From NCBI GenBank assembly GCA_035707965.1, contig DASSTJ010000116.1:1-43746 (forward strand): a DNA stretch of 43,746 bases, in the 5' to 3' direction. Position numbers and translations under genes: made by a program. Positions 7,256 to 15,958 of the stretch are shown in pieces. This DNA comes from DASSTJ01 sp035707965 (lineage in GTDB: Bacteria; Actinomycetota; Actinomycetes; Actinomycetales; Angustibacteraceae). Within the stretch, counting starts at the first letter, position 1. Every line of letters begins with the position of its first letter. The notes under the pieces are model-generated. The model was not told the origin of the DNA. It saw only the letters and a list, made by a program, of their open reading frames with translations, and ran no database searches.

Positions 7256-9007
7256 ATGGCAGCTCCTCTGGTGACCACGACCTCGCGACTCGGCCCCGCC
7301 GAACGGCTGGAGTCCTGGCGCCGCCTCGGCGACGCCGAGGTCGACGTGCTCGTCGTGGGAGGTGGCGTGACGGGCGCCGGTGTCGCGCTCGACGCCGCCA
7401 CCCGGGGGCTCAGCACCGCCCTCGTGGAGGCGCGCGACCTCGCGAGCGGCACGTCGTCGCGCTCCAGCAAGCTCTTCCACGGGGGCCTGCGCTACCTGGA
7501 GCAGCTGAACTTCCGGCTCGTCGCAGAGGCGCTCCGCGAGCGCGAGCTCATGCTCACCCGCGTGGCCCCGCACCTCGTGCGGCCGCTGCCCTTCCTGTAC
7601 CCGTTGACGCACCGCGGTTGGGAGCGGCCGTACGTGGCCGCTGGCCTGACCCTGTACGACCAGATGGGCGGAGCGCGTTCGGTGCCGCGGCAGAAGCACC
7701 TCTCGCGCAGCGGCGCCCTGAAGAGGTTCCCGGGCCTGCGTCGGGACGCCCTCGTGGGCGCCGTCCAGTACTACGACGCCCAGGCCGACGACGCCCGCTT
7801 CACCCTCAGTGTCGCCCGTACCGCCGCGCAGTACGGGGCGCTGGTGCGCACGTCGACCGAGGTGGTGCAGATGCTGCGCGAGGCCGACCGAGTCGTCGGC
7901 GCGGTCGTGCGGGACGTCGAGAACGGTGCTGAGCAGCGCGTGCGGGCTCGGGTGGTCATCAACGCCACCGGCGTCTGGACCGACGACCTCCAGAGCATGA
8001 GCGGCGGGCGCGGACGGTTCCGGGTGCGGGCCAGCAAGGGCGTGCACCTGGTCGTGCCGCGCGACCGCATCGCCGGCGAGACCGGGCTGATCCTGCGCAC
8101 CGAGCGCAGCGTTCTGTTCGTCATCCCCTGGGGGCAGCACTGGATCGTCGGTACCACCGACACCGACTGGACGCACGACCTCGCCCACCCGGCCGCGACC
8201 GCGGCGGACGTCGACTTCATCCTCGACACCGTGAACGGCGTCCTGGCGACCCCGTTGCGACGGGACGACGTCGTCGGCGTCTACGCCGGGCTGCGGCCCT
8301 TGCTCGCCGGCGAGAGCGAGGACACCAGCCAGCTCTCGCGCGAGCACGCCGTCGCACGCCCTCAGCCGGGCCTCATCTCGATCGCGGGCGGCAAGTTCAC
8401 CACCTACCGCGTGATGGCCGCCGATGCCGTGGACGCCGCCGCCGCGGACCTGGCCTGGGCCGGAGGACGGGGCTCGCTCACGCCGTCCGTCACCGCGCAC
8501 GTGCCGCTGGTGGGTGCCGACGGCTACGCGGCCATGCTCAACCTCGTCCCCGAGCTGGGCCGGCAGACCGGCCTCGCGCCCTGGCGGGTCGAGCACCTGC
8601 TGGGCCGGTACGGCTCGCTGCTGACGGAGGTGCTGACCCTTGCCGACGGCGAGCCCTCCCTGCTCGAGCCGATGCCGTGCGCCCAGGAGTACCTCAAGGT
8701 CGAGCTGCGCTACGGCGCCAGCTACGAGGCGGCGCTGCACCTGGACGACCTCCTGGCTCGCCGCACCCGCCTGTCGATCGAGACGCGCGACCGGGGCGTC
8801 GACTCGGCGCCACTGGCGGCCGAGCTGGTGCGCGACGTCCTCGGCTGGGACGACGCCACCGTCGCGAGCGAGCTCGAGGCGTACTCCGCGCGCGTCGAGG
8901 CGGAGCGCCGCAGCCAGCAGCTCGCCGACGACGCCGCCAGCGACGCCGCGCGGCGCCGGGCGCCCGACGTCCGGCCGGGGCTGCGCAGCGTCACCGCCAC
9001 GCGTTGA
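7256..9007 (+). CDS. glpD: Aerobic glycerol-3-phosphate dehydrogenase
   Basis: 583 aa flavoprotein that oxidises sn-glycerol 3-phosphate to dihydroxyacetone phosphate at the membrane and passes electrons to quinone. The FAD-binding Rossmann motif VVGGGVTGAGVALDAATRG is at residues 33-51. The conserved SRSSKLFHGGLRYLEQ segment follows. GTTDTDW and the C-terminal signature AGGKFTTYRVMA with GLRPLL complete the FAD/substrate pocket. The last 130 residues form the DAO C-terminal helical domain. The ATG at 7256 has AGGATGAG just upstream. No glycerol kinase or facilitator gene is adjacent. The coding end is followed at once by a long inverted repeat that may act as its terminator. Confidence 0.95.
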   Translation: MAAPLVTTTSRLGPAERLESWRRLGDAEVDVLVVGGGVTGAGVALDAATRGLSTALVEARDLASGTSSRSSKLFHGGLRYLEQLNFRLVAEALRERELMLTRVAPHLVRPLPFLYPLTHRGWERPYVAAGLTLYDQMGGARSVPRQKHLSRSGALKRFPGLRRDALVGAVQYYDAQADDARFTLSVARTAAQYGALVRTSTEVVQMLREADRVVGAVVRDVENGAEQRVRARVVINATGVWTDDLQSMSGGRGRFRVRASKGVHLVVPRDRIAGETGLILRTERSVLFVIPWGQHWIVGTTDTDWTHDLAHPAATAADVDFILDTVNGVLATPLRRDDVVGVYAGLRPLLAGESEDTSQLSREHAVARPQPGLISIAGGKFTTYRVMAADAVDAAAADLAWAGGRGSLTPSVTAHVPLVGADGYAAMLNLVPELGRQTGLAPWRVEHLLGRYGSLLTEVLTLADGEPSLLEPMPCAQEYLKVELRYGASYEAALHLDDLLARRTRLSIETRDRGVDSAPLAAELVRDVLGWDDATVASELEAYSARVEAERRSQQLADDAASDAARRRAPDVRPGLRSVTATR

Positions 9008-9080
9008 CCCTGCACTTCTGACGCGTTTACCACCTCACGAGGGTTGGTGTGGGGTGGCAAAGGCGTCAGAAGTCGCAGGG
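9008..9080. repeat. Long imperfect intergenic hairpin after glpD
   Basis: Arms at 9008-9036 and 9050-9080 pair over about 30 positions with three mismatches and one extra base. The best-conserved core is ACTTCTGACGC, paired with GCGTCAGAAGT. The loop is 13 bases. It starts immediately after the glpD stop codon. The stem is much longer and more AT-rich than the GC-rich terminators elsewhere in the window, and there is no T-run. Arm and loop sizes resemble the hairpin at 31915-31978. Confidence 0.75.
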
Positions 9081-9161
9081 TGCGCGGGCGGTGGTTCCCT
9101 CCACGGCAGTGCCAGCATGCGTGTCACAGTGTGCAGGCACCACCAGGCGCAGGGGAGGGGC

Positions 9162-9719
9162 ATGGACGACGAGAGCTTCCGCCGCTTCGTCGTGGCTCGT
9201 CGCCCAGCGCTGCTGCGCACCGCATGGCTGCTGACCGGCGACGCCGACGAGGCGGAAGACCTGGTGCAGACGGCGCTGGAGTGCACGGCCCGGCACTGGC
9301 GGCGGGTGGCGGCCAGAGGTGACGCGGAACCCTACGTGCGACGGGCGCTGCACCACGCTCACATCTCCGCCTGGCGGCGCACCCGCAGTCGCGTGCGTGA
9401 GGTGCTCGGGCACCAGACGGCGGAGTCCGAGGTCGACGACCGCACGTCCGACCGTGACACCGCGATGCTGATGCGCCAGGCACTCGCACGGCTGACACCC
9501 CGGCAGCGCGCTGTGCTCGTGCTGCGCTACTACGAGGATCTCACCGAACCGCAGGTGGCCTCCGTCATGGGTACGAGCGTCGGGACGGTGAAGTCGCAGG
9601 TACGCCACGCCCTGGGGCGCCTGCGGCAGCTCGCTCCTGAGCTCGGCGAGGTGGCACCGCGCGACCCGTCCTCGGTCGAGGGGCGGCTGGGTCTGCTGGA
9701 GCGGGAGGCAAGCTCGTGA
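9162..9719 (+). CDS. SigE-family ECF-type RNA polymerase sigma factor
   Basis: 185 aa. Region 2 spans about 8-75, with LLRTAWLLTGDADEAEDLVQ typical of the Streptomyces SigE-type subfamily of group 4 sigma factors. Region 4 spans about 115-170, with LTPRQRAVLVLRYYEDLTEP and the helix-turn-helix SVGTVKSQVRHALGRLRQL. The start is the ATG at 9162, preceded by GGGGAGGGG; the open frame further upstream lacks this and is ignored. The stop overlaps the start of the next gene by four bases (GTGA), so the two should be made together. No classical zinc anti-sigma factor is present, which makes the downstream membrane protein the natural candidate for control. The regulon is unknown. Confidence 0.92.
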   Translation: MDDESFRRFVVARRPALLRTAWLLTGDADEAEDLVQTALECTARHWRRVAARGDAEPYVRRALHHAHISAWRRTRSRVREVLGHQTAESEVDDRTSDRDTAMLMRQALARLTPRQRAVLVLRYYEDLTEPQVASVMGTSVGTVKSQVRHALGRLRQLAPELGEVAPRDPSSVEGRLGLLEREASS

Positions 9720-11020
9720 ACGACGTGCTGCGCAGCGGGCTGCTGGCGCTGGCCGAGCGGACGCCCGCTGCCCGTGCCACGGACGACGAGGCGGCCCGAC
9801 GGGCCTGGCGACGTCGCCGGCTGGCCGCTCCGCCGAGAGTCGTCGCGGTGGCACTCGTCTGCGGTCTCGTGGCGCTGGCGGTGGTCGTCGGTCTCGACGC
9901 TCTCGGACGTGCGCCGGTCGTGCCGGCTCAGGGCTCCGGGTCGCTGCCCGCGCGTCTCGTCGTCCCGCCGGTGGGCACGCCGCTCGTCACCGAGCAGCCA
10001 ATCGAGCGGGCCGCGTACGTCATCGCGACCGGCGGCCTCCGGCGGGGCACGTTCTCACGCGGGATCGCGCCCGTCGCAGTCTCTGCGGACGGCGGCGCGT
10101 ACCGCGTCGTGCCGTGGCACGACGGCGACCACGGGATCGCGCTCTCGCCGGACGGCCGTCGGCTGGCCTGGGTCGTGGGTGACACTCCCCGCGTCGTCAC
10201 GAAGACCGTCGTGCTGACGCTCGCCTCGGGCGAGCTGCTTGAGGTGCCAGACGCGCCAACGGCCGCCGAAGGCACGGCCTGGTCGGACGACGGCAGCCGA
10301 CTTCTCGTGTGGGGTGCGACGCGGATCTCGGAGAACACCGCCCAGGGCGGCCGCGTCGAGGTGCGTGATGCCACGACGCTGAGGCTGCTCAGCGAGGACG
10401 CGACGCACCCCGGCCCTGCCGCGATGGTGGGTGGCCGGCTCCTCGTACCGCACCAGGAGTCGGGCACCCGTCAGACCGTGGTCTGGCTCGACCGCGCCGT
10501 CGTCTCGCCGGATGGCCAGCGGGCCGCGCAGGTCGTGATGCCGATCATCGACGGGACCGCCGCGGGTGAGCTCGTCGTGCATCCCGTCGGTCGCGCGGTC
10601 GACTCCTTCACGCCCGTCCTGAGGCTCCGGGCTGCCTACGCCGAGGCCCTGGCCTGGACGCGGGACGGGATCGTGGTGGCGACCTACGCCGGTGCTCGGC
10701 TGCGGGCGCCCGCTGGGGTCGAGGTGCTCGACCCCTCCACAGCAGCGGTCGTGCGCACGCTGACGTCGCTACCGGCGGACGCCGACCCCGACCTCGTCGT
10801 GGACGTCGATCCCCAGGTGCTGGCCGTTGCGGCCGGCGTGCTCGCGAGCGGCCAGGTCACGGACAGCCGTCCGCGCACGTGGCCGTGGTACAGCGCCGAG
10901 CGCGTCCGCTGGTGGGTGTCGGACCCCTTGGCAGCGGGGCTGCAGGTGGGACTGGCGCTGCTGGCCCTCCTCGGCGTCCTGGGCGTGGTGCACCTGGCAC
11001 GCCGCGCACGGTTCGCCTGA
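9716..11020 (+). CDS. Membrane-anchored WD40/TolB-like beta-propeller protein, possible sigma regulator
   Basis: 434 aa. The cytoplasmic N-terminal tail (1-40) has a short hydrophobic-charged stretch, LRSGLLALAERTPAARATDD, then an Arg-rich stop. A membrane helix lies at about 41-60. An extracellular domain of about 340 residues follows with propeller-type repeats: IALSPDGRRLAWVVGD, AWSDDGSRLLVWGA, AVVSPDGQRAAQVV and ALAWTRDGIVVATY. A second membrane helix lies at about 407-428, followed by a basic tail, HLARRARFA. The family is not characterised. The start overlaps the sigma factor stop, which suggests it binds or senses for that sigma factor, but no anti-sigma domain such as a zinc ZAS motif can be seen. 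A role independent of the sigma factor is also possible. Confidence 0.75.
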   Translation: MNDVLRSGLLALAERTPAARATDDEAARRAWRRRRLAAPPRVVAVALVCGLVALAVVVGLDALGRAPVVPAQGSGSLPARLVVPPVGTPLVTEQPIERAAYVIATGGLRRGTFSRGIAPVAVSADGGAYRVVPWHDGDHGIALSPDGRRLAWVVGDTPRVVTKTVVLTLASGELLEVPDAPTAAEGTAWSDDGSRLLVWGATRISENTAQGGRVEVRDATTLRLLSEDATHPGPAAMVGGRLLVPHQESGTRQTVVWLDRAVVSPDGQRAAQVVMPIIDGTAAGELVVHPVGRAVDSFTPVLRLRAAYAEALAWTRDGIVVATYAGARLRAPAGVEVLDPSTAAVVRTLTSLPADADPDLVVDVDPQVLAVAAGVLASGQVTDSRPRTWPWYSAERVRWWVSDPLAAGLQVGLALLALLGVLGVVHLARRARFA

Positions 11021-11023
11021 GAG

Positions 11024-11065
11024 ACCGGGAGCCTGGCCACCGCAGGCGGTGGCCAGGCTCCCGGT
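11024..11065. terminator. Bidirectional terminator between converging genes
   Basis: ACCGGGAGCCTGGCCACCGC at 11024-11043 is the exact reverse complement of 11046-11065. The stem must open by one or two pairs for a loop. It lies between the ends of the propeller protein (+) and acs (-), so it can serve both. There is no clear T-run, as is common in this phylum. Confidence 0.85.
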
Positions 11066-11085
11066 TCCTCGCACCGACGAGGGCC

Positions 11086-13053
11086 TCAGCCCTCGCTGGA
11101 CGTCGTCGCCGCCGCCAGGTTCGCCTGGATGAGGTCCATCACCGACGAGTCGGCAAGGGTCGTGCTGTCGCCGGGCTCCCGCTTCTCCGCGACGTCCTTG
11201 AGCAGGCGCCGCATGATCTTGCCGGACCGCGTCTTGGGCAGCTCGGGCACGACCATGATGGACCGCGGCTTCGCGATCGCGCCGATCTGCTTCGCGACGT
11301 GGTCGCGCAGCTGCTTGACCACGTCGTCGCCCCCGCCGTGCGCGCTCTCGCGCAAGATGACGAACGCCTCGATGGACTGGCCGGTCGTGGCCTCCGCCGC
11401 GCCGACGACCGCGGCCTCCGCGACCATCGGGTGCGACACGAGCGCCGACTCGATCTCCGTGGTCGACATGCGGTGGCCGGAGACGTTGATGACGTCGTCC
11501 ACGCGACCGAGGAGCCAGAAGTCACCCTCCTCGTCGAGCTTGGCGCCGTCGCCGGCCAGGTAGACGCCGGGGAAGCGCGACCAGTACGTGTTGCGGTACC
11601 GGTCGTCGTCCCCCCACAGCGTGCGCAGCATGGCGGGCCACGGCTGCGTCAGCACGAGGTAGCCTGCGCCGCCCGGCTCCACGGCCTTGCCGGACTCGTC
11701 GTAGACGGCGGCCTCGACGCCGGGGATCGGGGTCATCGCCGACCCCGGCTTGCCCGAGGTCACGCCCGGCATCGGGCTGATCATGATCATGCCGGTCTCG
11801 GTCTGCCACCAGGTGTCGACCACCGGGCACCGGTCGCCACCGATGTGCGTGCGGTACCAGATGTACGCCTCGGGGTTGATCGGCTCGCCCACCGACCCGA
11901 TGATCCGCAGGGAGCTCAGGTCGAACTTCGCCGGGATGTCCTCCCCCCACTTCATGAATGTCCGGATCGCCGTGGGGGCGCAGTAGAGGATCGTCACCTT
12001 GTACTTCTGGATGATCTCCCACCAGCGGCCCTGGTGCGGGGTGTCGGGCGTGCCCTCGTACATGACGGACGACGTGCCGTTGGCCAGCGGGCCGTAGACG
12101 ATGTACGAGTGGCCGGTGACCCAGCCGATGTCAGCGGCCGTCCAGAAGATGTCGCTGTCGGGCTTGAGGTCGAAGACGGCCCAGTGCGTGTACGCGCAGC
12201 CGACCAGGTAGCCGCCGGTCGTGTGCAGGACGCCCTTCGGCTTCCCCGTCGTACCGCTCGAGTACATGATGTAGAGCGGGTGCTCGGAGTCGAAGAACTC
12301 GCACTGGTGCTCGGTGCTCTGCTTGTCCATGACGTCGTGCCACCAGACGTCACGGTCGTCGTTCCACGCGACGTCCTGGCCCGTCCGCTTCACGACGACG
12401 ACCGTGCGGACCGCCGGGCAGTTGGCGACCGCCTCGTCCACGGTGGGCTTCAGGGCCGACGCCTTGCCGCGCCGGTTGGCGCCGTCCGCCGTGATGACCA
12501 CCTCGACGCCGCAGTCGAGCACCCGGTCCTCGATGGACTGAGCCGAGAAGCCGGCGAAGATGACGGTGTGGGGCGCGCCGATCCGGGCGCACGCCAGCAT
12601 GGCGACGACGGTCTCCGGGATCATCGGCATGTAGATGGCGACGCGGTCGCCGGTCTTGACGCCGAGCTCGGTCAGCCCGTTCGCGGCCTGGCAGACGCGC
12701 TTCAGCAGCTCGGCGTACGTGATCTCGTGCGACTCGCCGTTCTCGGCCTCGTAGTAGTAGGCGACCTTGTCGCCCTTGCCTGCCTCGACGTGGCGGTCGA
12801 GGCAGTTGTACGCGGCGTTGAGCTTGCCACCGACGTACCACTTCGAGTGGGGTGCGTCGCTCCAGTCGAGGACCTCGCTGAACGGCTCCGACCAGCTGAT
12901 CCGCTCGGCCTGCTTGCGCCAGAACGCGAGGCGGTCAGCGCTCGCCTCGGCGTACGTGTCGGCGGTCACGTTGGCATGAGCGGCCAGCTCGGCCGGGGGG
13001 TCGAAGTGTCGGGTCTCGCGCGACAGGTTCGACAGCTCAGGATTGGTGGTCAT
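11086..13053 (-). CDS. acs: Acetyl-CoA synthetase (acetate-CoA ligase, AMP-forming)
   Basis: 655 aa, full length for Acs. It activates acetate with ATP to acetyl-AMP and then acetyl-CoA. The phosphate-binding loop is YSSGTTGKPKGVLHTTGGYL. The core motif DTWWQTETGMIMISPMPG and the hinge WLLGRVDDVINVSGHRMST follow. The C-terminal PKTRSGKIMRRLLKD carries the catalytic lysine (residue 612), the usual target of reversible acetylation. The N-terminal segment ISWSEPFSEVLDWSDAPHSK is typical of Acs rather than other acyl-CoA synthetases. The ATG at 13053 is preceded by GGACGGAG; the open frame extends far upstream only because it passes through satP in another frame. It ends a run of six same-strand genes for acetate sensing, uptake and activation. 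Confidence 0.97.
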   Translation of the reverse strand: MTTNPELSNLSRETRHFDPPAELAAHANVTADTYAEASADRLAFWRKQAERISWSEPFSEVLDWSDAPHSKWYVGGKLNAAYNCLDRHVEAGKGDKVAYYYEAENGESHEITYAELLKRVCQAANGLTELGVKTGDRVAIYMPMIPETVVAMLACARIGAPHTVIFAGFSAQSIEDRVLDCGVEVVITADGANRRGKASALKPTVDEAVANCPAVRTVVVVKRTGQDVAWNDDRDVWWHDVMDKQSTEHQCEFFDSEHPLYIMYSSGTTGKPKGVLHTTGGYLVGCAYTHWAVFDLKPDSDIFWTAADIGWVTGHSYIVYGPLANGTSSVMYEGTPDTPHQGRWWEIIQKYKVTILYCAPTAIRTFMKWGEDIPAKFDLSSLRIIGSVGEPINPEAYIWYRTHIGGDRCPVVDTWWQTETGMIMISPMPGVTSGKPGSAMTPIPGVEAAVYDESGKAVEPGGAGYLVLTQPWPAMLRTLWGDDDRYRNTYWSRFPGVYLAGDGAKLDEEGDFWLLGRVDDVINVSGHRMSTTEIESALVSHPMVAEAAVVGAAEATTGQSIEAFVILRESAHGGGDDVVKQLRDHVAKQIGAIAKPRSIMVVPELPKTRSGKIMRRLLKDVAEKREPGDSTTLADSSVMDLIQANLAAATTSSEG

Positions 13054-13151
13054 CTTTGCTCCGTCCTCGATGAAACACGTGCGATGCACCCGACTCGGTT
13101 GTTCCAGCCAACTCTGTTCCGCACGGCGCGGCAAGGGTGGGGCCGTGCGGG

Positions 13152-13205
13152 CGCGAGGCGGCGCGGTCTCGTGGGCCGCAGGGGGAGTGACCGCGCCGCC
13201 TCGCG
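13152..13205 (-). terminator. Terminator after satP
   Basis: A perfect 17-bp inverted repeat (CGCGAGGCGGCGCGGTC at 13152-13168, complement at 13189-13205) with a 20-base loop lies directly downstream of the satP stop on the minus strand. It separates satP from acs, so acs probably also has its own promoter in 13054-13150. Confidence 0.75.
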
Positions 13206-13208
13206 TGC

Positions 13209-13820
13209 TCACATCGGCCAGACCGGCACGGCCGCCCGCTTGTTGGTGAAGTTGAAGACCGAGGCGAACGAGCCGTACCAGGCGAAGATCGCCGTGAGGA
13301 TGCCGATGTAGCCGCCGATCTTCGTCCAGCTGTCCGAGGTGGCGAGGGCGCCGACCGTCAGCAGCGCGAACGTCACGGTCAGTGCCACGAACACTGCGGC
13401 GACGACGCCGGAGACGCGGAAGGACGCGAGCATCATGTAGGCCGTGAAGATGGTCCAGCCCAGCAGGTAGGTGCCGACGCCCTTCTCGGCGTCCGCACCG
13501 GCGGCGCTGAGATCGGTGTGCGCGACCAGGTACCAGAAGGAGAGCCAGAAGGCGCCGTACGACGAGAACGCGACGGCACCGAATGTGTTGCCCTTCGCGA
13601 ACTCCCACATGCCGGCGAGCAGCTGGGCCAGCCCGCCGTAGAACAGCGCGAGGCCGAGGACGACGCCTTCGACCGTCTTGGGGAGGATCCCCGCGTTCAC
13701 GATGCTGAGGAAGAACGTCGTCATCGCGAAGCCTGCGAGCCCGAGGGGCGCGGGATCCGCGAGGTGCGCACCCGGAGGGAGGATCCGCTCCGGAGCGAGG
13801 TCGGTGGTCTGCTGGGCCAT
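13209..13820 (-). CDS. satP: Acetate/succinate channel of the GPR1/FUN34/YaaH (SatP) family
   Basis: 203 aa with six predicted membrane helices (first about 27-48, last about 167-190). The family signature near the N-terminus is present as ADPAPLGLAGFAMTTFFLS, and the pore-lining FYGGLAQLLAGMWEFAKGNT segment is conserved. It is expected to carry acetate or acetic acid across the membrane. AAAGGA lies just before the ATG at 13820. Placement between the sodium/solute symporter and acs supports acetate as the substrate. A possible promoter lies 45-75 bases upstream. Confidence 0.92.
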   Translation of the reverse strand: MAQQTTDLAPERILPPGAHLADPAPLGLAGFAMTTFFLSIVNAGILPKTVEGVVLGLALFYGGLAQLLAGMWEFAKGNTFGAVAFSSYGAFWLSFWYLVAHTDLSAAGADAEKGVGTYLLGWTIFTAYMMLASFRVSGVVAAVFVALTVTFALLTVGALATSDSWTKIGGYIGILTAIFAWYGSFASVFNFTNKRAAVPVWPM

Positions 13821-13862
13821 GGCTGTCCTTTCGCCGGTGGGGCAGTGGCTGCCGCGATGGCG

Positions 13863-13892
13863 ACGCTAGGAGCCCCCGCGATGTGACGTGAA
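13863..13892 (-). promoter_or_regulatory. Candidate satP promoter
   Basis: On the minus strand, TTCACG (complement of 13887-13892) is followed after 18 bases by TAGCGT (complement of 13863-13868). The satP ATG is 43 bases further on. This 93-bp gap after the symporter gene is the likely control region for satP; the neighbouring LytTR regulator could act here, but no confident LytTR half-site is seen. Confidence 0.4.
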
Positions 13893-13913
13893 CCACTCGA
13901 TGGCGTGATGCGG

Positions 13914-15506
13914 TTACCGGTCGCCGGGCCGCGACGTGCGGTCGCCGACGCCGCGCTCAGCGGTCCCCGGGCTGCGACGAGCGGTCGATGCCACCCGCCG
14001 GTCGACGTGCACGGACTCCGGCGTGTGCAACCGCACCATGATCCGCGCGACGTGGGCGGGGACACGCGACGGCGTCGCGAGCGACACCACCACGCTCGTC
14101 AGCAGAGCCAGCGGGATCGACCAGGCTGCCGGCTGCGCCATCAGCGCGGCCGGCCAGCCGGGCGGTGCCAGGTGGAGCACCGTGGTGAGCACAGCGGCGC
14201 TGGCCGTCAGCCCGCCGACGAGCAGGCCGCTGACCGCGCCGGTCGACGACAGCCGAGGCCACCAGATGCCGAGAACCAGCAGCGGGCAGAAGGTCGACGC
14301 AGCGACGGCGAAGGCCAGTCCCACGGTGTCGGCCAGCCCGAGCGAGGCCTGCGTCGACGACAGCGCGAACGGGATGCCGACCGCGACGACGGTGGCGGTG
14401 CGGAACCCCGGCACGGTGCCGCGACGCCCGCGCTGGCTGGTCGCCGACGTGCGCAGCAGGTCCTGGTCGAGGACGCCGCAGACCGAGACGGCGAGGCCGG
14501 ACGACGTGGACAGGAACGCCGCGAAGGCGCCGGCGGCGACCAACGCTCCCAGCAGCTGACCGGCCGTGCCGCCGACCAGCCGTTCGGGCAGCAGGAGCGC
14601 CACCGAGTCGGTGTGCCCGGACGCCACCAGGTCCGGCGTGTAGAGCCGTCCGAGCACTCCGTACACGGGCGGGAACAGGTAGAACGCCGACAGCATCATG
14701 AGCACCGTCAGGGTGGTGCGCCGGGCGGCTCCGCCGTCCGGGTTCGTGTAGAACCGCACGAGCACGTGGGGCAGCCCCATGGTGCCGAGGAAGAGCGCCA
14801 GCATGATCGAGTAGGTCTGGTAGACGCCGTGCGCGGTGGGTCGGGCGCCGTAGGGCTGCACCCAGCCGACACCCGCCGGCAGAGGGTCCACCGCCCCGCG
14901 CTGGTGCCACGCCGCCAGGAGAAGCATCGCCGGGAGGGCGATGGCGGTGAGCTTCACCCAGTACTGGAACGCCTGCACGAGCGTGATCGACCGCATGCCA
15001 CCGGACGCCACGACGGTGCCCACGACGACGGTGACGACCAGGCTGCCCACCCAGGTCGGCAGCCCGGTCGCGGTGCGCAGCGTGATGCCGGCGCCGGTGA
15101 GCTGCGGCCAGAGGTAGAGCCAGCCGATGGCGACGACGAGCACGGCGGCGACGCGTCGCACCGTCGTGGAGCCCAGCCTGGCCTCCGCGAAGTCTGCCAG
15201 CGTGTAGGCCCCCGACCGGCGCAGGGGAGCCGCTACGAGCACCAGCAGCACGAGGTAGCCCACGGTGTAGCCGACCGGGAACCACAGCATGTCGGCGCCG
15301 CCCGCCAGCACCAGGCCGGCGACTCCCAGGAAGGACGCCGCCGAGAGGTACTCGCCGCTGATGGCCGAGGCGTTCGCCCGCGGTGACACGCTGCGGCTGG
15401 CGACGTAGAAGTCGCTGGTGGTGCGCGAGATGCGGAGCCCGAAGACGCCGACCGCGACAGATGCCAGCGTCACCAGGGCGATGCCTGCGAGCGGCAGGGC
15501 GTTCAC
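13914..15506 (-). CDS. Sodium/solute symporter family protein, probable acetate permease (ActP-like)
   Basis: 530 aa, about 13 membrane helices, solute:sodium symporter (SSS) family. SAISGEYLSAASFLGVAGLV in the first third and LALFLGTMGLPHVLVRFYTN in the middle are the ActP/monocarboxylate-branch signatures. GLAFAVAASTFCPLLVLGIWW near residue 420 is also typical. Residues beyond about 475 form a hydrophilic, Arg-rich tail. The GTG start overlaps the stop of the preceding small membrane protein (GTGA). Linkage to satP and acs and to a LytS/LytTR pair argues for acetate or another short monocarboxylate. The exact substrate is inferred. Confidence 0.88.
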   Translation of the reverse strand: MNALPLAGIALVTLASVAVGVFGLRISRTTSDFYVASRSVSPRANASAISGEYLSAASFLGVAGLVLAGGADMLWFPVGYTVGYLVLLVLVAAPLRRSGAYTLADFAEARLGSTTVRRVAAVLVVAIGWLYLWPQLTGAGITLRTATGLPTWVGSLVVTVVVGTVVASGGMRSITLVQAFQYWVKLTAIALPAMLLLAAWHQRGAVDPLPAGVGWVQPYGARPTAHGVYQTYSIMLALFLGTMGLPHVLVRFYTNPDGGAARRTTLTVLMMLSAFYLFPPVYGVLGRLYTPDLVASGHTDSVALLLPERLVGGTAGQLLGALVAAGAFAAFLSTSSGLAVSVCGVLDQDLLRTSATSQRGRRGTVPGFRTATVVAVGIPFALSSTQASLGLADTVGLAFAVAASTFCPLLVLGIWWPRLSSTGAVSGLLVGGLTASAAVLTTVLHLAPPGWPAALMAQPAAWSIPLALLTSVVVSLATPSRVPAHVARIMVRLHTPESVHVDRRVASTARRSPGTAERGVGDRTSRPGDR

Positions 15507-15958
15507 CCGTTGCCCCGGGTCCCGTCGGGCGCCGACGGGCGGCGGACGGCGGGTGGCGACGTCCCGTGCGGGTCCTCACCTCTCGCACGGTCGAGCGCCG
15601 CCGCGAAGTCGCGCTCGACGTGCTCGGCCTGACGCACGTAGAGGTAGGCGAGCAGCACGACGTACGGGTAGACACCGGCACCGAGCACCAGCCAGGGCAA
15701 CGGCACGCCCCCGATGCGGTAGGTGCTGCTGGAGGGGAGGTAGCGGAACACGAGGGGCAGGGTCCCGAGCGTCACGCCGACGACGAGCAGCACGAGAGCG
15801 GCGAGGCGCAGCTGGCTGCGCACCAGCGTGCGCATGTAGACGTGGCCGAGGTCGGTCTCCTCGTCGATCTCGCGGACGGCTGGTCGGGACGAGCCTCGCC
15901 GCACCGCAGCCATCCGCGGGCTGGTCACCCGGACGCGAGATGGCGGCGGCTGTGTCAC
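15503..15958 (-). CDS. Small two-helix membrane protein coupled to the symporter
   Basis: 151 aa. A basic N-terminus (1-30) and the acidic stretch REIDEETDLGHVYMRTLVRS precede two membrane helices, about 51-72 and 84-108, then YVRQAEHVERDFAAALDRAR as a cytoplasmic helix. The layout recalls the small DUF485-type proteins encoded next to ActP symporters, but I do not see a firm signature. The GTG start overlaps the LytTR stop, and its own stop overlaps the symporter start, so the three are translationally coupled. It is likely an accessory subunit or regulator of the symporter. Confidence 0.75.
   Translation of the reverse strand: MTQPPPSRVRVTSPRMAAVRRGSSRPAVREIDEETDLGHVYMRTLVRSQLRLAALVLLVVGVTLGTLPLVFRYLPSSSTYRIGGVPLPWLVLGAGVYPYVVLLAYLYVRQAEHVERDFAAALDRARGEDPHGTSPPAVRRPSAPDGTRGNG

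Noticed and set aside
9115..9140. Crp binding site near GTGTCACAGTGTGCA before the sigma gene
   Set aside because: The half-sites do not fit TGTGA-N6-TCACA in spacing or orientation.
13054..13896. Upstream extension of the acs frame
   Set aside because: It runs through satP in another frame; Acs similarity begins only at the ATG at 13053, which has a ribosome site.
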